This document shows, piece after piece, positions 28,750-35,687 of a stretch of DNA of 35,687 nt (positions are counted from its first letter, which is position 1; each line of letters opens with the position of its first letter). This DNA is from a virus. Position numbers and translations under genes: made by a program. The notes below the pieces were generated by a model. The model saw nothing but the letters and a program-made list of their open reading frames with translations, was not told the origin of the DNA and made no database searches. The stretch lies in the IMG/VR virus record IMGVR_UViG_3300042896_000307, positions 1 through 35,687 of that record; one strand, given 5' to 3'.

Positions 28750-29621
28750 TGGCAGCGATATTAAACATACCTAATAGCTTTGTAACATTTTACAATCTAA
28801 GCAATAACTTAGGCATACCCGAATATGTAACCGATACCGAATGCGGAATTCAAAAAGACTTTTGTTATCCTATTTATGAAGTGGGCGATGTGGCATTTCA
28901 AACTCAAATTGTATCGAGTGAGGTTATTAGTAGCGTGACCATGTATAAGATACCGAATGGAAGCAGCGCGGTTACCGTTACAGGAGTAACTACAAACATA
29001 ATAGCTAACGGAACTAAAAATGGAGTACCAATTTACAATATTTGGTTTTCGTTTTTGTCATCTAATTTATTAGATAGCATTTACGATGGCGATTGTTTTC
29101 AGTTAGCGTTTGCGTGTGGTGTTGCCGAGCCAAGTTTTTTTATATCCAATCAATGCTTTAAAAAGGTTAACGATAAATGTTTAACTACTAAACTCGAATA
29201 CATAAACACATCTAACGCATTTGGGTTTGTTTACAGAGCGTTTGGCACGTTTCCGAGTATAGCATTAACATTAAACAGAATCCGCTTACCATTGTACTTT
29301 AAAGAGCCAAACATTAGCAGCGACAAAACTGTTTATGTTCGCCCCGATGGAAGCCGACAATTATTGTCCGCACGTTTAGCGAAGCGTTACAAAGGTATGA
29401 TAGATGAGGTGCCAGAGGAAACGCATCAAAATTTAGTAATTGCATTGAATCATGATGGCATTTACTTCACACCCGAAAACTTTACAACGCAAATCCAAGC
29501 GCGATTTGAGGATGAGTATAACAATAATTATCCCGAAATTATGCAAAACGTAAACATTTGGAGCGCGGATTTTACTATCTTTGAAACGCCATTTAACAAC
29601 TTTAACTCAAACTGCGGATGA
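28749..29621 (+). CDS. Minor tail / baseplate protein
   Basis: A 290-residue protein coupled to the large tail tip gene (TAATG overlap). It has a beta-rich N-terminal two-thirds with paired cysteines ('TECGIQKDFCYPIYE', 'QLAFACGV') and a C-terminal region beginning 'LYFKEPNISSDKTVYVRPDG' and ending 'FETPFNNFNSNCG'. The last third, with 'LVIALNHDGIYFTPENF', looks like a compact domain that could dock on a neighbouring baseplate ring. No family recognised with confidence. Placement and beta content support a baseplate component. Confidence 0.65.
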   Translation: MAAILNIPNSFVTFYNLSNNLGIPEYVTDTECGIQKDFCYPIYEVGDVAFQTQIVSSEVISSVTMYKIPNGSSAVTVTGVTTNIIANGTKNGVPIYNIWFSFLSSNLLDSIYDGDCFQLAFACGVAEPSFFISNQCFKKVNDKCLTTKLEYINTSNAFGFVYRAFGTFPSIALTLNRIRLPLYFKEPNISSDKTVYVRPDGSRQLLSARLAKRYKGMIDEVPEETHQNLVIALNHDGIYFTPENFTTQIQARFEDEYNNNYPEIMQNVNIWSADFTIFETPFNNFNSNCG

Positions 29622-30487
29622 CAACAGGAATACTTTTAATAGGAATAGGACATAAGAACTACGGGTGCATGGCTGCAAACCTTGCTATGTCTATACGTGC
29701 GAACGGTTGCGACTTACCCATCACATTAGTAACGCAAGCCGACACCATCACGCGTTTAGATGAAGACTATAAGGCGTTGTTTACCGAGATTAAAGAAATC
29801 CCATCACGTTGCTATACATTAGCCGATAACGAAACTTGTTACATCAAAGCAAAGGCGCACATGGATGAGCTCACACCGTATGACTATACGTTGTTTATTG
29901 ATGCCGATGTGATAATGATTAATAACGAGAAGATTAAAGAAGTAATTGAGAGTTTAAAAGGATTAGATTTCGCAGTAAAAAATAGCGGTTTCACTACCTA
30001 TGATAGTGATAAGATTACACCTGATGCAAAGCAATGGGCTAACCTATTAGAAGTAAAAGAAGCGTTTGGATTTACAACTGAAAAGATTTGGAACGTACAT
30101 AGCGAGTTTATTTGGTGGAAAAAAGGCCATCCATTGTTTGCTAAGTGGGTAGAAAACTTTGAAAACATACGTGTAAAGAACATTGAGTTTGCGGGATGCA
30201 TACCCGATGAGTTACCGTTATGGATAGCAATGTGCCAGTTAGGTGTTGACTGCCATCAAGAGATGTATCATCCTACTTTTTGGCCGATGGACTCAAGCAA
30301 AACAATGCGATTAAAAGACTTAACAGATGACTATTGTGGTGTATCTATTGGAGGTAACAGAATAAGTGAAGTGCAATTAACAATCTATAACAACCTTGTG
30401 CAAATTCATGCATTAAGAATGAATATGCGATATAAATTTTTACAACAGCCCAAAAGAAGATGGGCTCCAGAACGCCATACTTATTAA
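29618..30487 (+). CDS. Glycosyltransferase, GT-A fold (GT8-like)
   Basis: A 289-residue protein with 'ILLIGIGHKNYGCMAANLA' at the N-terminus and the metal-binding 'LFIDADVIM' (D95-x-D97). 'HSEFIWWKKGHPLFAKW' resembles the acceptor-side region of family 8 and related transferases. It would attach a sugar from a nucleotide donor. It overlaps the baseplate gene by ATGA and lies 1 bp upstream of the portal gene, so it is expressed with virion genes. This makes glycosylation of a virion protein the simplest idea. It is not closely similar to the other glycosyltransferase at 21448. Confidence 0.8.
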   Translation: MTTGILLIGIGHKNYGCMAANLAMSIRANGCDLPITLVTQADTITRLDEDYKALFTEIKEIPSRCYTLADNETCYIKAKAHMDELTPYDYTLFIDADVIMINNEKIKEVIESLKGLDFAVKNSGFTTYDSDKITPDAKQWANLLEVKEAFGFTTEKIWNVHSEFIWWKKGHPLFAKWVENFENIRVKNIEFAGCIPDELPLWIAMCQLGVDCHQEMYHPTFWPMDSSKTMRLKDLTDDYCGVSIGGNRISEVQLTIYNNLVQIHALRMNMRYKFLQQPKRRWAPERHTY

Positions 30488-32245
30488 ATGGAAACCGAAA
30501 ACAAATACATTATTATTGATGCCGACATCGTTGCAGATGTGGCGCGTAATCCACACATAGAAGATGAGGAGTATGTTAACTTTCAATACTATTCTGATGG
30601 GGAATATCCAAGAAAATTAATCGATGAGGTGCGCCCAAATGAGCATCTTATTGTTAAGGAATATCGTAAAAAAACATACGAACCAGTATTTAGCGAGGTT
30701 TATGACCGCGTACTAAATGCGCTTAATAAAATACAACGTGCCGATGGATTCTTTTTAAAGTTTCCCGACACGCAATATCCACGAATTGCCAAAGATGAGG
30801 ACTTAAAAACATACCTTACCAAAAACTTTACCGCTTCCAAGTCGTTAATGAATTGGGCGTTCCAAGTTGGCTTAAAACAATATACGATTGATGCTAATGG
30901 TGTTATCATTGTTTGGGCAGAACAAGCCGAGCCAACTGAGTATAAAAAGCCGAAGCCATACGTAATCAATTCGAGTAAAATCGTTTACCATTACGAGGGC
31001 AATAGCATTATCTACAAAGATGATGACAATGGCAATGTTTACTATTCGATTGATAAGATTAGTTGGTCCAAGTGGCGCAAGAAAAAGAAAGGAAACGGTT
31101 ATGAATTAGTTGAAGAAACATTCCATGGCTTAGGTGTATTCCCTGGCTTTACGATTGGAGGTGTAGTTGAAGAAGAAGAAGAACTTGGTCGCGAGTATCA
31201 AAGCAGATTGAAAGCAATGCTGCCATGGTTAAACGTGGCAACGGTTGAGTTTAGTGATTTACGTGCTGAGATAACGCAACACATCCATTCAACTGTTTGG
31301 ATTTACCAAGATGAGCAATGTAAATCATGCAACGGTCAAGGGTTTACATTTAACAAGGAACAAGAGCGTGTGCCATGTACTAATAGCAAGTGTAAAGATG
31401 GACAGATACCGACATCGCCATACGAAACTATACGTGTAAGACCAGCGAAAACAACGATGGGAGAAGTGCCTGCACCGACTCCACCAATGGGCTACATTTC
31501 AAAACAAACCGAGATTGCCGAGTTGCAGGACAAACGTATTAACGAGATGCGTTACCGTTCGTTAGCTGCCATCAATATGCAGTTTTTAGAGGCCCAACCC
31601 GCTGCTCAAAGTGGTGTTGCAAAGGCATACGATAGAGATGAAACTAACAACACTTTTTACGGTGTTGCAGTTGACTTAGGAACGATTATGACTAACATTG
31701 CTGAGTTATGTGCGATGTGGAGATATAACGCGATATACGATGAGGCAACGATTAAAACAATGGTGCCCGTTTGCGTTGTGCCAAATCAGTTTGATATATT
31801 AGGCAGTCAACTTATATTAGAGGAAATCAAAGCGGCTAAGGATAGCGGATTAAACGATGCGGTGTTAAGTGCACAAGAGTTGGAATACATCGTTAAGCGT
31901 TTCCCTAATGACATCGCAATGCAAGACATGTTACGTGATGCATTCAACCTTGATCCTGCAAGTGGTAAAACGCAAGAGGAAAAAGCGTTGTTGGTAAGCA
32001 ATAAAATGATGTCCAAAACAGATGCGGTTATAAGCACATACATTCAAGATTTCGTTCAACGAGCATACGCTGAGAATCCTGAATTCAACCGTTTAGACAA
32101 GTCAAAGCAACAAGCAATATTAAACACGTTTGCAGTTGAGAAATTAAAGGAAATAAACACTAAGGATATATTGTTTAATCAGATATTTGGCAAAACTGAT
32201 ATAGATAATAGCGAATCTGATAACGGTAATGGCGCAAGCGAGTAA
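30488..32245 (+). CDS. Portal protein with zinc-finger insertion
   Basis: A 585-residue protein followed by the MuF-like, scaffold and capsid genes, where the portal belongs. The portal forms the ring through which DNA enters and leaves the capsid. The middle contains an unusual zinc-finger-like insertion: C278, C281, C297 and C302 in 'CKSCNGQGF' and 'CTNSKCKDG', with the CxxCxGxG pattern of DnaJ. The region from 'SKQTEIAELQDKRINEMRYR' on is helical, matching the stem and wing. The C-terminus is acidic ('DIDNSESDNGNGASE'). It overlaps the next gene by 17 bp. Confidence 0.85.
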   Translation: METENKYIIIDADIVADVARNPHIEDEEYVNFQYYSDGEYPRKLIDEVRPNEHLIVKEYRKKTYEPVFSEVYDRVLNALNKIQRADGFFLKFPDTQYPRIAKDEDLKTYLTKNFTASKSLMNWAFQVGLKQYTIDANGVIIVWAEQAEPTEYKKPKPYVINSSKIVYHYEGNSIIYKDDDNGNVYYSIDKISWSKWRKKKKGNGYELVEETFHGLGVFPGFTIGGVVEEEEELGREYQSRLKAMLPWLNVATVEFSDLRAEITQHIHSTVWIYQDEQCKSCNGQGFTFNKEQERVPCTNSKCKDGQIPTSPYETIRVRPAKTTMGEVPAPTPPMGYISKQTEIAELQDKRINEMRYRSLAAINMQFLEAQPAAQSGVAKAYDRDETNNTFYGVAVDLGTIMTNIAELCAMWRYNAIYDEATIKTMVPVCVVPNQFDILGSQLILEEIKAAKDSGLNDAVLSAQELEYIVKRFPNDIAMQDMLRDAFNLDPASGKTQEEKALLVSNKMMSKTDAVISTYIQDFVQRAYAENPEFNRLDKSKQQAILNTFAVEKLKEINTKDILFNQIFGKTDIDNSESDNGNGASE

Positions 32246-33146
32246 AGAAATACAATCAACATTAAACGCCATTGATGAGGGTTTGATTACTTGGAATGAG
32301 GCGATGCCAAAAATCCAAGAGCAAATCTATCGTAGGCTATTGCAATTCCAACGCGAGTTAGGTGTTCAGGGCGATACGATAACCAACTCAGTTAAGAACA
32401 TCAAACTATTATCGAGTCTTAAGAGTGATTTGGAAACAATCATTCTTGATGACTCCGATTATGGCGAAAGCGTGACCAAGTTTGCAAAGCTATACGACAA
32501 AGTAAATGCGCTAAACTTCTCTTACTTTAAGGCACTTGAAAAGAAATTCAAACCGCCCAAAGTAGTTGAGGCAATAAAGCAACAATCAATTTCAGTTACG
32601 TTGGAGGGATTAACAGAGGCGGGCTTAAATCAAAACCTCATCACACCGGTGCGCGAAATGATAAACACCTATGTGACTACCGGTGGAAGTTACTCGCAAC
32701 TATCTAAGGAGTTAAACAACTACATCAATGGCACACCAACGATTGATGGTGCACTTGTTAAGTACACAAAACAGATTGCAACCGACTCAATCAATCAATA
32801 TACTGCAACCGTTAACCAAGCTATAAGCGCGGATTTGGGTTGGGATTGGTTTCGTTACGTTGGCAGTAATATTAAGACAACGCGAACATTCTGTAAAGCA
32901 CTAACTGAAAAGCAATATTACCATCGTTCGGAGCTGCCACAAATTATCAAAGGTAACTTTGCGGAATTTAAAGAAATGAAAGGTCAAATCTATGAGCGCA
33001 CTGGATTACCACAAGGAATGATTGAGGACACGAACGCGAGCAACTTCCAAACTTATCGAGGCGGTTATAATTGCGGACATCAAGCATATCCGATACCCAC
33101 ATCACTTGTTCCAAAAGATATTTTACGTACATTTACAGACAAATAA
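32229..33146 (+). CDS. MuF-like minor head protein
   Basis: A 305-residue protein directly after the portal gene. The N-terminal two-thirds are helical; the C-terminal third has 'YVGSNIKTTRTFCKALTEK', then 'FQTYRGGYNCGHQAYPIP', the Cys/His pattern typical of phage Mu protein F C-terminal domains that help portal-head morphogenesis and are often carried into the capsid. The family call rests on that C-terminal signature and position. I see no toxin domain fused to it. Confidence 0.8.
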   Translation: MAQASKEIQSTLNAIDEGLITWNEAMPKIQEQIYRRLLQFQRELGVQGDTITNSVKNIKLLSSLKSDLETIILDDSDYGESVTKFAKLYDKVNALNFSYFKALEKKFKPPKVVEAIKQQSISVTLEGLTEAGLNQNLITPVREMINTYVTTGGSYSQLSKELNNYINGTPTIDGALVKYTKQIATDSINQYTATVNQAISADLGWDWFRYVGSNIKTTRTFCKALTEKQYYHRSELPQIIKGNFAEFKEMKGQIYERTGLPQGMIEDTNASNFQTYRGGYNCGHQAYPIPTSLVPKDILRTFTDK

Positions 33147-33164
33147 TTAAAACCAATAATAAAA

Positions 33165-33509
33165 ATGGAAACAAATCCGACACTATTTAAACTATTAAAG
33201 ATTACAAACGTGCGAGGCGAGGTTAATTACTTCCCATTAAACCGCACCAACAAACAATTTCACGAAACTTATAAGCGTTCTTTGAACTCCGAAAAGCGCG
33301 AAAAGTACAAAGTTGAGGAAGTTGAGTTAACAACCGAGGAAGCGGCCGCGCTTGGCATTGCCGAAGCACACGCAATTCTTTACCCACCAACACGCAAAGG
33401 GCAACCGAATGCAGCAAGCAACAACATTATGGAGATGCTTATTGCTCAAAATGCTAAATTGATGGAGATGTTAGAGGCTAAAAACGAAACCCCTAAACCG
33501 AAACGATAA
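33165..33509 (+). CDS. Hypothetical head-region protein
   Basis: A 114-residue protein with a beta-like start ('LFKLLKITNVRGEVNYFPL'), a basic central part ('RSLNSEKREKYKVEEVEL') and a helical C-terminus with Met/Leu spacing suggesting a short coiled coil ('MEMLIAQNAKLMEMLEAKN'). It lies between the MuF-like and scaffold genes with an A-rich leader. No family recognised. It may be a capsid accessory or a small scaffold partner. Confidence 0.6.
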   Translation: METNPTLFKLLKITNVRGEVNYFPLNRTNKQFHETYKRSLNSEKREKYKVEEVELTTEEAAALGIAEAHAILYPPTRKGQPNAASNNIMEMLIAQNAKLMEMLEAKNETPKPKR

Positions 33510-33565
33510 TGGCAAAGCAAACTAAACCTAAAGGCGGCTGCAAAGGATGTGGCGGTGCACGTTAA
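33509..33565 (+). CDS. 18-residue Cys/Gly/Lys peptide (possible)
   Basis: A tiny ORF whose ATG overlaps the previous stop (TAATG) and which ends 23 bp before the scaffold gene. It reads MAKQTKPKGGCKGCGGAR, a basic peptide with a GGCKGCGG core, reminiscent of a metal- or RNA-binding knuckle. In a genome where nearly all genes are coupled like this, the start position is persuasive, but 18 residues is too short for certainty. It might only couple translation into the scaffold gene. Confidence 0.4.
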   Translation: MAKQTKPKGGCKGCGGAR

Positions 33566-33588
33566 TTACAATTTAATACATAAAAACA

Positions 33589-34467
33589 ATGGCAATATTA
33601 GCTGATACAATTAAAAAATTACTTACCAAAGCGGGATTCGATTTAAACTCCGAAACTTACCGCCAACTTATAGGCATCAAAGAACTTGTTGCTGAGATAC
33701 CTGATGAGGTAGACCAGTCATTAACAACGCTTATGAGCGCAAATGAGGCAAAGAATAACATCGACATCAAGAAACATTTTAAAGCCGAGGCACTTGATCC
33801 GTTTAACAATAAAGTTTCTACGTGGCTAAAGGACAATGGCGCGGATGATGACACCATCAAACTGATTACAGATGACCCGAACACTTATAACAAGGTTGAA
33901 GTAGCGATTAAGAAGATTGCTGAATTGAAATCAAAGCAAGTTGATGGCAAAGGCGATAAGGCTGAGTTAGAGCGTAAGATAAACGAACTAAGCGCACAAC
34001 TATCAAAGGCCGCAACGGATTCAGCAAACGAAAAGCAAAGTGCTATCGATGCCATTGTTGCTAAGTATGATGGCGAGTTTACAGAAATGGAAATTAATCG
34101 TATTATTTCATCTAAGAAGTTGCCAGGTCAGTTTGGTTTGGATGTGGAAAGCAAGATTGCGCGTGAGTTTTTGAATAAGAAACTTGCCGAGAAAAGTGCT
34201 GCCATAAAAAAAATTGATGGAAAATTAAAATTAGTTGCAAAAGATGATGATAAAATGCTTATCTTTGACAACGGAAAGGAACTCGACCTTGACACTCTCA
34301 CAGATATGGCCTTGGCCGACAATAAGTTTTTGAAAGTATCTGACAACGGAGGCGGTATGCCACCAAAGTCGCCACAGAGCCCACAAAGCTCATCTAAACA
34401 ATCTGCCGCGGCAGCCAACGCTTTAAGCGACTTAGACATCGCATTGCAAGGTTTCGGGCAGAAATAA
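33589..34467 (+). CDS. Capsid scaffolding protein
   Basis: A 292-residue, highly charged, mostly helical protein directly upstream of the capsid gene, as expected for the internal scaffold that guides capsid assembly and then leaves. A coiled-coil region ('KAELERKINELSAQLSKAA') lies in the middle. The C-terminal ~30 residues are Ser/Gln/Pro-rich ('SPQSPQSSSKQSAAAANAL') and likely flexible, followed by 'SDLDIALQGFGQK', which may be the capsid-binding end. No protease domain is visible, so a separate maturation protease is not encoded here in an obvious way. Confidence 0.78.
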   Translation: MAILADTIKKLLTKAGFDLNSETYRQLIGIKELVAEIPDEVDQSLTTLMSANEAKNNIDIKKHFKAEALDPFNNKVSTWLKDNGADDDTIKLITDDPNTYNKVEVAIKKIAELKSKQVDGKGDKAELERKINELSAQLSKAATDSANEKQSAIDAIVAKYDGEFTEMEINRIISSKKLPGQFGLDVESKIAREFLNKKLAEKSAAIKKIDGKLKLVAKDDDKMLIFDNGKELDLDTLTDMALADNKFLKVSDNGGGMPPKSPQSPQSSSKQSAAAANALSDLDIALQGFGQK

Positions 34468-34480
34468 ACACTAAAAAATC

Positions 34481-35593
34481 ATGGCATTAGGTTATTGCCC
34501 CGCGATGTTACAACACATGAAATATGTGATTGGACAAAACGCACCGGAACATAAGATTACTCCTACGGGATTTTTACGCGCAGCCTTAGAAAAGGGCGCA
34601 AACGCGACACCAATCGCAGACTCTTTACAACTTGCAAACACTGCGGGCCACATTAAAGATTTGAGATTGAAGTATTACCAACGCACAACTCCTGCACAAA
34701 TGTCAACTGCTGACAACTGTGATGTTGACTTAGTTCAAGCGTATGATGAAATAACAATTGATACAACTTCAATTGTGAAATTCGGATTACATTTTGACCA
34801 AGCAACTATCGCACGTTACTGCGATGAGGCATCTGCAACAGTTTCAATCGGTGGTGCACCAACTCCATTTATGCAAGAGCACTTAGCTGGTCTAATGGCT
34901 GCAATGAATGGTTTCGTTGGTAAAATCGACCAAACATTGTTAGGTCAAGTTACATGGGGAACAAACGTAGTAACGGGTGTAAACACCTCTACAACTGTTA
35001 ACTTCAATGATGACTCAACAGTTAACAACTTCTCTGAGGGTTGGACAAAAGTATTAACTGATTACAGAAGCAATGAGGGTCAAGGTAGACCAATAGTTGT
35101 TGGAAGTGGTTTAGTTGACTCTGCATACGTTCAATCTTTGAATCCTGCAATGACTCAATACGCTACGTTAAACAACGCAGCCGCTGCGGGTAACATTGAT
35201 TACTATCATGATATCTATTCAGGTACATCTTGGGGATCAAATCAGTTTGCAGTATTGATGCCGGGCACTTTTGGAATGGTTGAATTAGACCGTTACAGAG
35301 GATTCAGAGCACAACAGTTAGGTTTATCTACATTCTGGAACATGGCATTGCCATTTGAAATGCCAGGAAGTGAGGGAACATTAGGTATGTTGAACATCGA
35401 TTTCCAATTAAGAGAGATTGATTGCCCTACTGAAACAACAGTTGGTTACGAGTCTGCAACACTTGGAGCAGGATACTCTTTGATTATGTCTAAGAGATTT
35501 GCTTTATGGCAAGTGCCAAGTGATGCTTACTTAGCATCAGACAGATTAACAGGCAACAACGGTTCATTACGTTACACCGCTACTAACTCTTAA
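34481..35593 (+). CDS. Major capsid protein
   Basis: A 370-residue protein that follows the scaffold gene after 13 bp with a short A-rich leader. Size, position and composition (mixed alpha/beta, few cysteines and lysines) fit an HK97-fold capsid subunit. Stretches such as 'STADNCDVDLVQAYDEITID' and 'VGYESATLGAGYSLIMSKRF' are plausible capsid elements, but I cannot confirm the fold by eye. The stop codon lies inside the terminal repeat, so on the circle the connector gene begins 2 bp later. Confidence 0.83.
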   Translation: MALGYCPAMLQHMKYVIGQNAPEHKITPTGFLRAALEKGANATPIADSLQLANTAGHIKDLRLKYYQRTTPAQMSTADNCDVDLVQAYDEITIDTTSIVKFGLHFDQATIARYCDEASATVSIGGAPTPFMQEHLAGLMAAMNGFVGKIDQTLLGQVTWGTNVVTGVNTSTTVNFNDDSTVNNFSEGWTKVLTDYRSNEGQGRPIVVGSGLVDSAYVQSLNPAMTQYATLNNAAAAGNIDYYHDIYSGTSWGSNQFAVLMPGTFGMVELDRYRGFRAQQLGLSTFWNMALPFEMPGSEGTLGMLNIDFQLREIDCPTETTVGYESATLGAGYSLIMSKRFALWQVPSDAYLASDRLTGNNGSLRYTATNS

Positions 35594-35687
35594 AAATGGG
35601 TTGTTTCGATGGAATTGTAAAACTTAACGGTTGCTCAATTACAGAGGTGCCAGAGGCTATTTATTCTTTAAATAGCCTCCCTGGCAT
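35561..35687. repeat. Terminal direct repeat, right copy
   Basis: Exact copy of bases 1..127. It includes the end of the major capsid gene and, from 35596, the first 92 bases of the connector gene at 36..1058; this is the same gene seen twice because the linear contig repeats its ends, not a duplication. Confidence 0.95.

Noticed and set aside
35596-35687. Apparent truncated second copy of the connector gene
   Set aside because: It is the repeated contig end, identical to bases 36..127, not a gene duplication or a partial gene.

Overview
The window is a complete tailed-phage genome rather than a piece of a chromosome. The first 127 bases recur exactly as the last 127, so the contig closes into a circle of 35,560 bp. 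The host is very probably a member of the Bacteroidota. Nine promoters match the phylum's TAnnTTTG -7 element, several with a TTG about 18-22 bp upstream. Most genes have A-rich leaders without a Shine-Dalgarno sequence. Several families are typical of the phylum or its phages (DUF3127-type ssDNA-binding protein, BT4734/VirE-N primase). A tape-measure gene with a frameshifting tail assembly chaperone indicates a long-tailed siphovirus. I see no integrase, tRNA or DNA polymerase gene, so the phage is probably lytic and uses the host replisome.

Layout on the circle. Late rightward genes occupy 19792..35593 and continue through the junction to 6188: terminase, a glycosyltransferase/methyltransferase group, tail assembly chaperone, tape measure, baseplate proteins, a second glycosyltransferase, portal, MuF-like protein, scaffold, major capsid, connector and tail completion proteins, two paralogous tail-tube candidates, tail fibre proteins and small membrane proteins. 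A leftward block (10050 to 6267) holds the lysis genes (M15 peptidase endolysin, holin candidates, a possible spanin) and, on its own promoter, a C5-cytosine DNA methyltransferase. A rightward early/middle block (10158..19775) holds small proteins, an SF2 helicase paired with a beta-class DNA methyltransferase, an HTH protein, an SSB-like protein, an HNH endonuclease, RecT plus Gp157, a primase, an SF3 helicase, a likely origin and a VRR-NUC nuclease.

The strongest unexpected signals are outside the named genes. (1) Three compact structured RNAs (about 80-120 nt) each lie between a strong promoter and a downstream gene and end in a terminator-like U tract. One folds as an a-b-a'-b' pseudoknot, one as a three-way junction with no unpaired junction bases plus a 7-nt loop pairing, and one as two hairpins whose loops are complementary over 7 nt. 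They precede the primase operon, the SF3 helicase and the C5 methyltransferase, so they could be attenuators or small RNAs controlling replication and DNA modification. (2) Three genes have the -7 box exactly 4 nt before the ATG, implying leaderless mRNAs. (3) A T9 slippery run gives a 90-codon -1 extension of the tail assembly chaperone. (4) Eleven copies of AGTAAT/ATTACT in 240 bp, three at 11-bp spacing, mark a candidate replication origin.

All calls come from reading the sequence. Protein families were recognised from motifs, length and context, not from searches.
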